Below are positions 63,963-64,000 of a stretch of DNA of 64,000 nucleotides, one piece after another. Position 1 is the first letter of the stretch; every line of letters starts with the position of its first letter. Source of the stretch: Ectorhizobium quercum. GTDB taxonomy: Bacteria > Pseudomonadota > Alphaproteobacteria > Rhizobiales > Rhizobiaceae. Location of the stretch: assembly GCF_026552795.1 (NCBI RefSeq), contig NZ_JANFPI010000001.1:62001-126000 (forward strand), given 5' to 3'. The notes beneath the pieces were generated by a model. It had not been told where the DNA came from, ran no database searches, and saw nothing but the letters and a program-made list of their open reading frames with translations. Made by a program: the position numbers and the translations under genes.

Positions 63963-64000
63963 CAAGCCGCGGCATCGAGAAAAAGCGATCTGGCGGCGGG

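Noticed and set aside
61194-63965. Antisense frame of about 920 codons across infB
   Set aside because: Arises from the reverse of the charged, codon-biased infB sequence; no domain or ribosome site.

Overview
The window is high-GC DNA from an alphaproteobacterium, very probably a member of the Rhizobiaceae (Rhizobium, Ensifer or Shinella type). The evidence is the gene content (isocitrate lyase paired with an XRE-type fatty-acyl regulator, katG/oxyR, EfeUOB, bifunctional putA with a divergent Lrp-type gene, ETF-QO fatty-acid operon, rimP-nusA-ylxR-infB), a small RNA with three CCUCCUCCC hairpin loops typical of the rhizobial alpha-r14 family, and two copies of an intergenic repeat I recognise from rhizobial genomes. 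It looks like an ordinary chromosomal segment: no rRNA, tRNA, CRISPR, phage or insertion sequence was seen. Genes are densely packed, often with ATGA stop/start overlaps.

Layout. 79-6104: a beta-CASP metallohydrolase, then a tripartite tricarboxylate transporter (tctBAC) followed by a CapA-type metallophosphatase gene. 6124-11182: a degenerate SDR, a GlcG/HbpS-like protein and a MarR regulator facing a perfect 24-bp palindrome, then a Gly-rich membrane-anchored protein, a small secreted protein, a DJ-1/PfpI protein and a ketopantoate-reductase-like protein. 11276-17680: katG divergent from oxyR, then an XRE fatty-acyl regulator divergent from aceA. 17783-28578: the most interesting region, a probable organophosphonate-ester cluster. 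On the minus strand lie a binding-protein ABC transporter, a sulfatase-superfamily protein resembling phosphonate monoester hydrolases, and a GT29-like protein. On the plus strand lie a MocR regulator, an FAD amine oxidase-like protein and phosphonoacetaldehyde hydrolase (phnX). No PhnW transaminase is present.

28598-38869: an Lrp-type regulator and putA, an unknown 12-TM-class membrane protein, and an iron-uptake operon efeU-efeO-efeB plus an additional EfeM-like gene. 39456-39610: an alpha-r14-like sRNA with promoter and terminator. 39671-45090: a polysaccharide flippase, a TupA-like ATP-grasp protein and exbB-exbD-tonB. 45158-52876: an Ldh-family dehydrogenase, and a beta-oxidation operon (ETF-QO, HAD/ECH bifunctional enzyme, acyl-CoA dehydrogenase) divergent from a TetR regulator. 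52886-57916: a second PotABCD-like ABC importer with an SDR. 58075-63962: the rimP-nusA-ylxR/L7Ae-infB translation/transcription operon, preceded by a promoter and a terminator-like hairpin that looks like an attenuator.

Functional picture: a soil or plant-associated heterotroph segment covering organic acid, proline, fatty-acid, glyoxylate-shunt and probable phosphonate catabolism, ferrous iron and TonB-dependent uptake, and peroxide defence.
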